Below, piece by piece: positions 16,189-24,116 of a stretch of 26,236 bases of DNA (positions are counted from its first letter, which is position 1; each line of letters begins with the position of its first letter). Source of the stretch: CAZLMF01 sp964560565 (GTDB taxonomy: Bacteria > Bacillota > Clostridia > Oscillospirales > Ruminococcaceae); contig CAZLMF010000016.1 in the NCBI GenBank assembly GCA_964560565.1, positions 1 through 26,236 of the forward strand. Reading direction: 5' to 3'. The notes beneath the pieces are model-generated. The model did not search any database and had not been told where the DNA came from. It saw only the letters and a program-made list of their open reading frames with translations. The translations under genes and the position numbers were made by a program.

Positions 16189-16216
16189 ATTATATCACAT
16201 AGGAGCATTTTGTCAA
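16189..16216 (-). promoter_or_regulatory. Strong sigma-A promoter of the alaS operon
   Basis: On the minus strand, a perfect TTGACA (plus 16211-16216) is followed after 16 bases by a perfect TATAAT (plus 16189-16194), with an extended TGA before the -10. It begins one base after the stop codon of the penicillin-binding protein gene. The leader to alaS is about 70 bases, too short for a T-box. Confidence 0.9.
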
Positions 16217-17731
16217 CTATTTGCCCAACCTTTTAAGCTCATCTGCAATGTACTTAAATATAGGCCCGGCAGAGGTGTAGCCGCTTCCTCCATCCTCCAC
16301 AAGGACAGTTATGACATACTTCGGCTCATATGCAGGAGTGAAACCCGTAAACCAACCTTGTATAATTTCATCCCCCTTTTCATTGAATTTACCCGTCTGT
16401 GCAGTGGCGGTTTTCCCTCCTGCAGTTGTGGTATCGGGTCGCACTCCTACTTTTGTTTCCTCGAGCACCATTGAACGCATATATTTGCGCAAAAGCGCTG
16501 CTGTTTCCTCTGATATCGCCTTTGTATATGCAGGCTCTGAAAGCGTTTTTGATACGTTTATGCCATCCTCTGTAATCCCCAGCACAAGCTGTGCTTGGGG
16601 TGTGTTGCCGCCGTTTACTATAGATGAGGTCATCTGCGCAACTTGAATTGGCGTTGCAGTGAGCTTTCCCTGCCCAAAGCTTAGGTTTGCAACCTCCGCT
16701 ATATTGACCAAATCACTTGGCGTTTGTAAATACCCTGCTTGTGTACGAATGTTGGAGGTGAGATATTGCCCCTTACCAAAAGAAAAAGCTGATGCAGTGC
16801 GCAAAAATGCCGTGCCGTCAACTAAGGTTGAAAGGTGGATAAAGTAGGTGTTGCATGACTCAACTATCGCTCCCTCCATATCAAGCACTCCATGCCCTGC
16901 AAGGTTATGACAGCGAAAATGTTGCCCGCCTATATCAATCCCACCTAGGCAATCATGTTCAAGTGTAGGTGAAATGCCCTGTTCAAGGGCTGATGCAGCA
17001 GTGCAAAGCTTGAAAATCGAACCTAGGCTGTATGCGTGTAAAGCTCGGTTAATCATGGGGGTATTTTCCGTATCAACTAGGCTTTTTGCAAGGTTTTCTA
17101 CATCAAAAGTCGGCATTGATACCACCGCCCGAAGCTCCCCAGTAAAAGGCTCCATTACCACTACTGCGCCCTTTTTCATATACTTTGCCGCCGCCACCTC
17201 ACATATACGCTGAATATCAGCATCGAGAGTTGTTACCACCCCTGTGGAAACCCTTGGAGCGGTAACTGTCACTACCTCCTTTCCCTTTATAAGCTCAAGC
17301 TTTGAGTCCATGCGGTAGGTAACAGCTGACTCGTTATATTCACCACGCAAAAGCTTATCAAAAGCAAGTTCAAGCCCCGATACGCCCTTACCGTCGGAGG
17401 TATAGCCGATAATATGCGTTGCAGTTTGAGCAGGGGAATATCTCTTTGACACAGGTACAATCGTTATATCACCCGAGCTTGACTTATCTGTTGTAACCTC
17501 GCATACAAACGGCACTCCGCCGACTTCCTTGCCCTCTAAAACACTCTTATCCACCACAATTTCGCTTAAAGCCGCAAGGGATTCCTCCGTAGGATAAACT
17601 GCCGCCATGTATCTCTTATAGTTCTCAACCAAGGGGGTAAAGTTGTGGTCATATATAGTGCCGTAAGTGCGCCCGAGGGAAAGTGTATAGCCTGTTTGTG
17701 TGCGTGCTATTTGCGCATACTCCTCATTTGT
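16217..17731 (-). CDS. Class B penicillin-binding protein, transpeptidase (5' end lost in gap)
   Basis: The 505 C-terminal codons of a class B penicillin-binding protein that cross-links peptidoglycan. The pedestal region is recognisable (GTIYDHNFTPL, then GVSGLELAFDKLLRG). Active-site motifs are SIFK (in YSLGSIFKL, nucleophile Ser at 17018-17020), SCN (in VESCNTYF), and the third box, which reads K-T-A (GGKTATAQTG) where KTG is usual. The membrane anchor and first residues are hidden in the N run at 17732-17831. The short reading frame beyond the gap does not look like a penicillin-binding protein N-terminus and is not joined here. Whether it serves division or elongation is not clear. Confidence 0.92.
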   Translation of the reverse strand, partial: TNEEYAQIARTQTGYTLSLGRTYGTIYDHNFTPLVENYKRYMAAVYPTEESLAALSEIVVDKSVLEGKEVGGVPFVCEVTTDKSSSGDITIVPVSKRYSPAQTATHIIGYTSDGKGVSGLELAFDKLLRGEYNESAVTYRMDSKLELIKGKEVVTVTAPRVSTGVVTTLDADIQRICEVAAAKYMKKGAVVVMEPFTGELRAVVSMPTFDVENLAKSLVDTENTPMINRALHAYSLGSIFKLCTAASALEQGISPTLEHDCLGGIDIGGQHFRCHNLAGHGVLDMEGAIVESCNTYFIHLSTLVDGTAFLRTASAFSFGKGQYLTSNIRTQAGYLQTPSDLVNIAEVANLSFGQGKLTATPIQVAQMTSSIVNGGNTPQAQLVLGITEDGINVSKTLSEPAYTKAISEETAALLRKYMRSMVLEETKVGVRPDTTTAGGKTATAQTGKFNEKGDEIIQGWFTGFTPAYEPKYVITVLVEDGGSGYTSAGPIFKYIADELKRLGK

Positions 17732-17831
17732 NNNNNNNNNNNNNNNNNNNNNNNNNNNNNNNNNNNNNNNNNNNNNNNNNNNNNNNNNNNNNNNNNNNNN
17801 NNNNNNNNNNNNNNNNNNNNNNNNNNNNNNN
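17732..17831. other. Assembly gap of 100 N
   Basis: Exactly 100 N, a placeholder for unknown length. It hides the 5' end of the penicillin-binding protein gene and the 3' part of the ORF fragment at 17832-17923. Confidence 0.98.
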
Positions 17832-17923
17832 AAATACATAAGCGCGAAGTCAAGACCCTTGCGGGCACTCTCCTCATCAGTATCCAAATTCATGAGAATA
17901 TTATGAATCCCCATGTAGGTCAT
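17832..17923 (-). CDS. Unidentified ORF fragment truncated by the gap
   Basis: About 30 codons remain, starting at ATG 17923 with GGGGAG five bases before it and reading MTYMGIHNILMNLDTDEESA then RKGLDFALMYF into the N run. The frame is open upstream to a GTG at 17971, but that start has a weaker site. The sequence has no membrane helix typical of a penicillin-binding protein N-terminus, so it is more likely a separate small gene between the DUF3048 lipoprotein and the penicillin-binding protein. I do not recognise it. Confidence 0.4.
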
Positions 17924-17992
17924 GAGCGCTCCCCAAACAATCGGCACCGTACAAGTCACAACCGCGCGCACCTGCTCATTTATTGCTTATAG

Positions 17993-19099
17993 TTACCTAT
18001 AACTAAAGCTGCTCTTTTTTGTGGTTGGAACAACACTTATCCAGCTTGTCCCCGCATTTAATGTAAGTTCTTTTCCATCTGCACTATAAAGCTTTAGCTT
18101 ATTCCCGACCTTTCCCTTTTCCCATGTAATCGGCACAATCTTGCCCATTGACGCATAATAGCCATTGCCTGACGAAAGGCTTATCTCCACAAGCCCATTA
18201 TTGTAACCTTTTATAGTCTCAACGCTTGTAAATAGCACAATTACATTTTTCACCGAAACCTGTCTGCCGCTTGCAGCATCAATTTGCGCCTCGCCAAACT
18301 CGCCCTTTTTATATACACCGTTTACTGCCTCATAATCAAAGTAGGAATTTGTGTAGCGTGAGAAGGGAATGTCAATCCTGCTGCAAACCTCACCCGTTGC
18401 CACATTTTCGCCCTCAGCTGCAAACAAAAATGCAGGTGAATTAGTATTGTCCAGACTTATCCCCGTCTTTGAAAGCGCTGTGGAAAGGGAGCTTTTTGTC
18501 ACAAAGTAGGTATGCTCGCTGCCTTTGTAAGACAAAAGCGACTTATCCTGCTCGACTGCATATAGCCTTGCATTCGCATCGATGCTGTCAAGTCCTCTTG
18601 CCTTTATCTCCTTATCTGCAATTACACTGCGCCCCATGTGAATATATACGGCATTGTACGGCGCAGCAATGTCCATAAAATTATGCCTTGCGGAGCGTAT
18701 CGAACCAACTCTTACAACATTGTCGTGGTTTGCGTACATTACAAGCAGCCTTGTAATACCCCCCTCAACGGGCATTTCATAAATAATATCCGCCGTTTCA
18801 AGCCCATATTGAGGCAGGGATGCGATAGCATTATTGACCATAAACGCCAAGGGGCGCTTATTCTCCATACCAAAGGGCAGGTTTTCCTCCCCTGTTAAGT
18901 AATTAATCGCATACTCAGGCTCAGGTTCAGTCACTTGGGTGGTAGTGGTGGTGGTTGTCGTTGTCGTGGTGGTGGAGCTTGTAGTGCTCTCCGCTTCGGA
19001 GGATTCCTCCCCTTCAGTTTGTACTGCGCAAGCACTAAGAGTGAATGTAAGGCTAAATATAAGCGCAAAAGCTAATATATTATTAGAAATCTTTTTCAT
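17993..19099 (-). CDS. DUF3048-domain (YerB-like) lipoprotein
   Basis: A 368-residue predicted lipoprotein of the DUF3048/YerB family; the family's role is unknown. The signal peptide (MKKISNNILAFALIFSLTF) ends in the lipobox LSAC, followed by an acidic Ser/Thr linker with twelve consecutive Thr. The domain starts around NLPFGMENKRPLAFMVNNAIASLPQYGLETADIIYEMPVEGGITR, the typical family opening, and includes VGSIRSARHNF and a second half from RIDIPFSRYTNSYFDYEAVNG to the C-terminus. The start chosen is ATG 19099, which gives a clean signal peptide; AAGGAT lies 13 bases upstream, rather far. The frame is open further upstream to 19147. Confidence 0.88.
   Translation of the reverse strand: MKKISNNILAFALIFSLTFTLSACAVQTEGEESSEAESTTSSTTTTTTTTTTTTQVTEPEPEYAINYLTGEENLPFGMENKRPLAFMVNNAIASLPQYGLETADIIYEMPVEGGITRLLVMYANHDNVVRVGSIRSARHNFMDIAAPYNAVYIHMGRSVIADKEIKARGLDSIDANARLYAVEQDKSLLSYKGSEHTYFVTKSSLSTALSKTGISLDNTNSPAFLFAAEGENVATGEVCSRIDIPFSRYTNSYFDYEAVNGVYKKGEFGEAQIDAASGRQVSVKNVIVLFTSVETIKGYNNGLVEISLSSGNGYYASMGKIVPITWEKGKVGNKLKLYSADGKELTLNAGTSWISVVPTTKKSSFSYR
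18938..18973 (-). repeat. Trinucleotide (ACN) tract encoding twelve Thr
   Basis: Twelve consecutive Thr codons, mostly ACC and ACA/ACG, form a low-complexity tract in the linker between lipobox and DUF3048 domain. Such tracts can change length by slippage in whole codons. Confidence 0.8.
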
Positions 19100-19165
19100 T
19101 TTAAGCTGCACATCCTTATAAAAATTAGTAATAGTGAAATTGTACAACTTTCAACAGAAAAAATC

Positions 19166-19194
19166 AAGGTATAGTACATAAATTACCATACCTT
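19166..19194 (-). terminator. Probable intrinsic terminator of the GH26 gene
   Basis: A 7-bp inverted repeat, AAGGTAT (19166-19172) with ATACCTT (19188-19194), is followed on the minus strand by GATTTTTTC. The stem is AT-rich and short, so it is probably a weak terminator, lying about 25 bases after the GH26 stop. Confidence 0.55.
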
Positions 19195-19217
19195 AATTTC
19201 ATTAAGTTTCTTTATTG

Positions 19218-20768
19218 CTATTTCAACGGATACTTTTTTAAGTCGGGCAACTCGTCAAGGGTGATAACCCTTGCGTGGTTATAAACTCGGTCAAGCATTG
19301 ACTTTTCCGTATATTCCTCGCTATATTCCTTCTCATCGACTACAAACTCGCCCACCCAAGTGCCAAACCATGCCCACATATTACCGTCACGGATTGCAAG
19401 GTCGGGATCAAACAGCGTGTCGTTTTCGGTCATAGCTATAATTTTCTTTGTATCTGTATAATCAACCGCTTTATTAAAGCGGTCAAGCTTTGATGAGTAC
19501 TCACGAGCGCCTCCATATACATCCTCGCCTATTATGTCCACATACTCATCGCCGGGATACCAAGGTCCATCCTGCCCGTTCCATACCCAGATAAGGTTGT
19601 TTATCTTATGATGATTTGTCAAGCGGTCGTACATCAGCTGCCAAAGCTCAACAAGAGGCTCTGCCCCTGCTGCGCCCCACCAGAACCAACCTCCGCTTGC
19701 CTCATGCAAAGGCCGCCACAAAACAGGGACTCCGGCGTCCTCAAGCACCTTGAGCTGAACTGCAATAGCGTCAATATCGCTTATTAGCAGGTTATAGCCC
19801 TCCTCATCCTCGCCGTTCATTATCTTTGCAAGGTCAATGTTAGTGGCATCGGCATAAAAGCCCCTCCACCAAGGATTACTCGGGGTGTTTATCAGATACT
19901 TTGTCGGTGCATTCCAGTGCCAGCAGAAGGTGACTATACCGCCGTCCTGCTCCCACCATCTTATTGCATTATCAACATCGCTTGAACCCGAGCCAAACTC
20001 CACTCTTGAGGGTGTGTACTCCATAAGGTCAAAGCCAGCCATTGCAGGGTATCTGCCTGTAATCTCGTATATGTTCGTAAACTCGGAGGAAACCTTTGTT
20101 GCGCCGCTATACTGGCCTGAGATTATGTAATCGCCATACACGTCAGTTAGAAACTTCATCAGCCTTCTAGCATTTTTATCTGCATTAGAGTTGACAAGTG
20201 TGCTGGAAACCTCGTATATACCGCGGTCTATCCCCTCACCGGGTGCGACTGTAACCTTATCAAAATATGCCCAGCCCCATCCTCTTTTCACAGACAATAC
20301 ACGCTCTCCTTCTTCAACATATATTCCTTTTAGTGTGTACTCCTGCCAAGTTCCGTCATCATTAGTGATAAGCGTGCCGATAAGCTTATTATCTATGTAT
20401 GCAGGATTTTCTTTATGTTCATTTTTACTTGAAGTCACAAAAGTAATGTCATACTTGCCGCTTTCCTCAAAGTTTATGGTTATCTCTACCTTGTCGTTAT
20501 TTCCTGTAAAGTTGCCCACATATCCCTTGCCGCTAAAACCGGCATGACTGCTCTCCACCGCCGCATTACCCGATAAAATGCCGTCCTCAAGCTCATACTC
20601 ACCGCTGAAGCTTACAACCTCAACAATAGATGGGTCTGTGCTTTGTCCGTACTTGTCCCCCTCGCCGGAAACTCCCTCTAGGGGGTCGCCCTTTTCACAA
20701 GCAGCAAAAGTAGCAAGGGTTATTGCTGCTGTAATTGCAAGTGATAAAAACCTGTGTTTATTGTTCAT
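19218..20768 (-). CDS. GH26 beta-mannanase-like lipoprotein with N-terminal CBM35-like module
   Basis: A 516-residue secreted glycoside hydrolase of family 26, whose members mainly cleave beta-1,4-mannan. An N-terminal signal (SLAITAAITLATFAAC) with a lipobox-like end suggests surface anchoring. Residues about 48-175 look like a CBM35-type carbohydrate-binding module (YELEDGILSGNAAVESSHAG, then GWGWAYFDKVTV). The catalytic domain follows (from about 185): ISGQYSGAT, VTFCWHWNAP, the acid/base Glu356 in WRPLHEASGGWFWWG, WVWNGQ, and the nucleophile Glu448 in AMTENDTLFDP. ATG 20768 has GGAGGTAATTTA upstream. A TATAAT at plus 20812-20817 marks the likely promoter. The enzyme points to use of plant mannans. 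Confidence 0.93.
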   Translation of the reverse strand: MNNKHRFLSLAITAAITLATFAACEKGDPLEGVSGEGDKYGQSTDPSIVEVVSFSGEYELEDGILSGNAAVESSHAGFSGKGYVGNFTGNNDKVEITINFEESGKYDITFVTSSKNEHKENPAYIDNKLIGTLITNDDGTWQEYTLKGIYVEEGERVLSVKRGWGWAYFDKVTVAPGEGIDRGIYEVSSTLVNSNADKNARRLMKFLTDVYGDYIISGQYSGATKVSSEFTNIYEITGRYPAMAGFDLMEYTPSRVEFGSGSSDVDNAIRWWEQDGGIVTFCWHWNAPTKYLINTPSNPWWRGFYADATNIDLAKIMNGEDEEGYNLLISDIDAIAVQLKVLEDAGVPVLWRPLHEASGGWFWWGAAGAEPLVELWQLMYDRLTNHHKINNLIWVWNGQDGPWYPGDEYVDIIGEDVYGGAREYSSKLDRFNKAVDYTDTKKIIAMTENDTLFDPDLAIRDGNMWAWFGTWVGEFVVDEKEYSEEYTEKSMLDRVYNHARVITLDELPDLKKYPLK

Positions 20769-20811
20769 TAAATTACCTCCAAGCAGTTTGGTGTTGTGCT
20801 TTATAAAAACT

Positions 20812-20817
20812 ATTATA
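20812..20817 (-). promoter_or_regulatory. Predicted -10 element of the GH26 gene
   Basis: TATAAT on the minus strand about 44 bases before the GH26 ATG. The matching -35 position reads TATTCA and is poor, so the promoter may need an activator. The rest of the intergenic region 20769-21026 is AT-rich and also holds the divergent promoter at 20953-20981. Confidence 0.5.
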
Positions 20818-20952
20818 ACATAATAACTTTTCCTTGAATATAGGGTTTAAGTTTTTTTGCTTAATTTAAACGTAAAAAATTACTTAAGATTTTTGGTTAT
20901 TTAGCTAATTTGACTTATGTAAAGATTTGTACTTGTTTTACGCTCTGTCGTA

Positions 20953-20981
20953 TTGAAGTTTTTTCGATTTAACTGTATAAT
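20953..20981 (+). promoter_or_regulatory. Predicted sigma-A promoter of the TIM-barrel/acyl-CoA synthetase gene
   Basis: TTGAAG (20953-20958) and a perfect TATAAT (20976-20981) are separated by 17 bases. The ribosome binding site AAAGGA (21014-21019) and ATG 21027 follow. Confidence 0.72.
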
Positions 20982-21026
20982 ATAATATAAAATTAAAATT
21001 GATATGTGAATTGAAAGGATGGTTAT

Positions 21027-23540
21027 ATGAAAATCGCATTTTCCACCCTGGGTTGTCCGGAATGGTCATGGCAGGACATTTATACTATGGCAAAGGACAT
21101 AGGCTTTGACGGCATTGAGGTGCGTGGGCTTGGTGACGAAACAATTGCAATGAAGGCAGGCCCTTTTACCGATTCCCAACTTGATAAAACAATGGCGAAG
21201 CTTAATTCTATCGGGCTTGAAATCCCCTGCTTTTCTTCAGGCTGCTGCCTAAAGCTATCGGACAAGCTAGATAGCACTAAAGCGGAGCTTATTCAGTACA
21301 TGAGCCTTTGCAAACGCACAGGCACGCCCTACCTGCGTGTGCTTGCTGACCTTGAGCCACACTGCTGCGGCGAGGTTGAAGATGATGCTATTGCCGCTGT
21401 GTTAAAGGAGCTAGTGCCAGTCGCAAAGGAGAACAATGTCACCCTGCTTATTGAAACCAACGGAGTATATGCCGATACCGCAAGGCTTCGCACACTACTT
21501 GATAGCGTTGCAAGCGACAATGTCGCAGCACTTTGGGATTTGCACCACCCTTATCGCTTTATGAATGAAGCACCGAAAGTCACCGCTGCAAACCTTGGCT
21601 CATATATTAAGTATGTCCATATCAAGGACAGTATGATAGTCGACGGTGCGGTTAAATACCGTATGCTAGGCGAGGGCGATATGCCCATTGCCGATATGAT
21701 TGACGCTCTAAAGGACATAGGTTATGACGGCTACATATCCCTTGAATGGGTAAAACGCTGGTCATCAAGCCTTGAGGATGCAGCTATCGTATTCCCCCAC
21801 TTTGTTTCTGTAATATCACGCTATATCGACACCGCCCCTAAGGCTGTTAAGCCTGCTAAGGCAGACGGTTTTATCGAGCGAGGCAAGGGCGAAAAAATAT
21901 GGGAGAAGGATGTTCTTGTTGACTTAACCTTCGGCGAGCTGCTTTGCAAGGTGGCAAACGACTTTCCGAACCAATATGCATTTAAGTACACCACCCTTGA
22001 CTACACCCGCACTTACAGCGAGTTTAAGGAGGATGTTGATCGTTTTGCCCGTGCACTGCTTGCAATGGGCGTTAAAAAGGGCGACCATGTAGCTATTTGG
22101 GCTACAAATGTACCACAGTGGTTTATCACATTTTGGGCGGTTACACGCATTGGCGCAATCCTTGTCACCGTCAACACCGCATATAAAATCCACGAGGCTG
22201 AATATCTGCTTAAGCAGTCCGATACCCACACCCTTGTAATGATAGACGGCTACAAAGACAGCAATTATTTTGAAATAATTAAGCAGCTATGCCCTGAGCT
22301 TGAATCTTCAAAGCCCGGTGATTTACACAGCGAAAGGCTGCCTGTCCTGCGCAATGTTATCACCGTTGACAGCACTGTTGCAGGCTGCTACACATGGGAG
22401 CAGGCANNNNNNNNNNAAGCAATTGCAAAAACCTTGCACAAAGACGATGTTTGCAATATGCAGTACACTTCCGGTACAACAGGTTTTCCTAAGGGCGTAA
22501 TGCTTACCCACTACAATGTTATCAATAACGGTAAATGCATAGGGGACTGCATGAACCTTTCTACCGCCGACCGTATGCTTATTCAAGTGCCTATGTTCCA
22601 CTGCTTTGGCATGGTGCTTTCCATGGTAGCTTGTATCACCCATGGCTCTACCATGTCACCGCTTGAATACTTCCAGCCTAAAAAGGCACTTGCCGCTATA
22701 AACAACGAGAGAATTACCGCTATAAATGGAGTGCCTACAATGTTTATTGCGCTGCTTGAAAACGAGGACTTTGACAAGACCGATTTCAGCTATATGCGCA
22801 CAGGCATAATGGCAGGCTCACCCTGCCCTGTTAAGGTAATGCAGGATGTTGTCGACCGCATGAATATAAGCGAAATCACCATTGTATTCGGTCAGACCGA
22901 AAGCTCACCGGGATGTACTCAGTCCCGCGCTAACGATCCCCTTGAGGTAAGAGTCGGCACTGTCGGCAGTCCTCTGCCGGGTGTCGAATGTAAGATAGTT
23001 GACCCTGTAACGGGCGAGGATCTACCCGATGAAACCGATGGTGAGTTTGTCGCAAGGGGCTACAATATCATGCGAGGCTACTACAAAATGCCCGAGGCTA
23101 CTGCTGCTGCAATCGATCCTGACGGATGGTTGCACACAGGCGACCTTGCACGCCGCACCCCCAACGGCAACTTCAAAATCACAGGGCGCATGAAGGACAT
23201 GATTATTCGCGGCGGCGAGAATATCTACCCCAAGGAAATTGAGGAGTTCCTCTATACTCACCCCGAGGTTAAGGATGTTCAAGTAATCGGCGTTCCCGAT
23301 GTGCAATACGGTGAGGCAATTATGGCTTGTGTGATCCGCAAGGATAGCAGCACCATCACCGAGGAAGAAATAAAGGATTTTGTCCGCACTCATATGGCAA
23401 AGCATAAAACTCCTAAGTATGTAAGCTTTGTGAATGAGTTTCCTATGAATGCGGCAGGCAAAATCCTCAAGTATAAAATGCGTGAAACAGCAGTTGAACA
23501 GTTAAACCTTAAGGACGCATCAAATATTACAACTGCGTAA
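21027..23540 (+). CDS. Fusion of xylose-isomerase-like TIM barrel and AMP-forming acyl-CoA synthetase
   Basis: An 837-residue two-domain protein. Residues about 1-275 form a sugar phosphate isomerase/epimerase (xylose-isomerase-like TIM barrel) with its metal ligands apparently intact: Glu143 (LLIETN), Asp171 and His174 (WDLHHP), His198 (YVHIKDS) and Glu240 (ISLEW). After a short linker rich in Pro, Lys and Ala, residues about 290-837 form an ATP-dependent acyl-CoA synthetase of the FadD/ACSF2 type, with the P-loop YTSGTTGFPKG (about 480), FGQTESSPG, DGWLHTGDLA, the hinge GRMKDMIIRGGENIYPKE and the catalytic Lys in PMNAAGKILKYK. A run of 10 N lies inside, but the frame is the same on both sides. 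ATG 21027 with AAAGGA gives the natural barrel N-terminus. Substrates of both halves are unknown. The 3' end overlaps the convergent sodC by 14 bases. Confidence 0.9.
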   Translation: MKIAFSTLGCPEWSWQDIYTMAKDIGFDGIEVRGLGDETIAMKAGPFTDSQLDKTMAKLNSIGLEIPCFSSGCCLKLSDKLDSTKAELIQYMSLCKRTGTPYLRVLADLEPHCCGEVEDDAIAAVLKELVPVAKENNVTLLIETNGVYADTARLRTLLDSVASDNVAALWDLHHPYRFMNEAPKVTAANLGSYIKYVHIKDSMIVDGAVKYRMLGEGDMPIADMIDALKDIGYDGYISLEWVKRWSSSLEDAAIVFPHFVSVISRYIDTAPKAVKPAKADGFIERGKGEKIWEKDVLVDLTFGELLCKVANDFPNQYAFKYTTLDYTRTYSEFKEDVDRFARALLAMGVKKGDHVAIWATNVPQWFITFWAVTRIGAILVTVNTAYKIHEAEYLLKQSDTHTLVMIDGYKDSNYFEIIKQLCPELESSKPGDLHSERLPVLRNVITVDSTVAGCYTWEQAXXXXAIAKTLHKDDVCNMQYTSGTTGFPKGVMLTHYNVINNGKCIGDCMNLSTADRMLIQVPMFHCFGMVLSMVACITHGSTMSPLEYFQPKKALAAINNERITAINGVPTMFIALLENEDFDKTDFSYMRTGIMAGSPCPVKVMQDVVDRMNISEITIVFGQTESSPGCTQSRANDPLEVRVGTVGSPLPGVECKIVDPVTGEDLPDETDGEFVARGYNIMRGYYKMPEATAAAIDPDGWLHTGDLARRTPNGNFKITGRMKDMIIRGGENIYPKEIEEFLYTHPEVKDVQVIGVPDVQYGEAIMACVIRKDSSTITEEEIKDFVRTHMAKHKTPKYVSFVNEFPMNAAGKILKYKMRETAVEQLNLKDASNITTA
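22407..22416. other. Assembly gap of 10 N inside the fusion gene
   Basis: Ten N lie within the acyl-CoA synthetase half, just before the P-loop. The same reading frame continues on both sides, and both flanks fit the family, so it does not break the gene call. Confidence 0.97.
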
Positions 23541-24006
23541 TCACTCCGCACGCAATTCTCGTACCAGAATTGCCGGATGGCTGACTTCTAAAGTCATCGG
23601 GGTTTTTATGGAGCACTGCTGCCTTGCCTATTACATCCTTGGGCTTAAAGCGATCTGTATACATTAGCATATAGCCATAACCGCCGCTATTCATGAGCAC
23701 CGGCAAATCCCCTGCATGTAAAGGGTGCGGCAAGTTTTTAGGGTTAAAATGTCCACCTGCTGAGCTGTATGGATCGCCGCTTCCGCCTATACCGCAGGTT
23801 GAGCCCTCATGAATATGAAGTCCATAAAAACCACTTGCGTTATCACTTTTAGGCAGGTTCAGCGCTTCTATTTCCACAATGCTTCCCTTTCCCATCGGAT
23901 ATAGTAGCATTGTTACTCTTATATCAGGGAAAAGAGCACTCCCTTTTAGACTAGCTGTGGCTACAGGTCTTGATTTAATCGCTGACATTACTTTTGACTT
24001 TGTCAT
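23527..24006 (-). CDS. sodC: Cu/Zn superoxide dismutase family protein without signal peptide
   Basis: A 159-residue protein of the Cu/Zn superoxide dismutase family, which converts superoxide to oxygen and hydrogen peroxide. The metal ligands are all visible: His64 and His66 (GLHIHEG), the bridging His86 (GGHFNP), His94, His97 and Asp100 (HPLHAGDLP), and His133 (AVLHKNPDDF). The disulfide pair Cys71/Cys153 and the active-site Arg150 (TRIACGV) are also present. The zinc loop is about six residues shorter than usual. Bacterial SodC is normally exported, but here the start MTKSKVMSAIKSRPVA has no signal peptide or lipobox. ATG 24006 has AAAGGTGG upstream. The gene sits behind the gapN terminator and overlaps the end of the convergent fusion gene. 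Confidence 0.92.
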   Translation of the reverse strand: MTKSKVMSAIKSRPVATASLKGSALFPDIRVTMLLYPMGKGSIVEIEALNLPKSDNASGFYGLHIHEGSTCGIGGSGDPYSSAGGHFNPKNLPHPLHAGDLPVLMNSGGYGYMLMYTDRFKPKDVIGKAAVLHKNPDDFRSQPSGNSGTRIACGVITQL

Positions 24007-24021
24007 GGTTATCCACCTTTC

Positions 24022-24034
24022 TGAGTGTCACTCA
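24022..24034. repeat. Short perfect inverted repeat in the sodC 5' region
   Basis: TGAGTG and CACTCA separated by one base lie just upstream of the sodC ribosome binding site. It could be an operator or a small mRNA hairpin, or chance. Confidence 0.35.
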
Positions 24035-24054
24035 ATAAATTCATGTAAAAATAT

Positions 24055-24093
24055 AATATCCCCCTGCGTCATCATATGGCGCAGGGGGATATT
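24055..24093 (-). terminator. Strong intrinsic terminator of gapN
   Basis: A perfect 14-bp stem (24055-24068 with 24080-24093, core CCCCCTGCG) and an 11-base loop. On the minus strand it is followed by ATATTTTTA. It lies about 25 bases behind the gapN stop and ends the DUF438-gapN transcript. Confidence 0.88.
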
Positions 24094-24116
24094 TTGTATC
24101 TATAAAGTTTAAGTTT

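Noticed and set aside
16217..17971. A 584-codon frame joining the penicillin-binding protein to the sequence beyond the gap
   Set aside because: The in-frame join depends on an arbitrary gap length, and the distal part does not resemble the N-terminus of this protein family.
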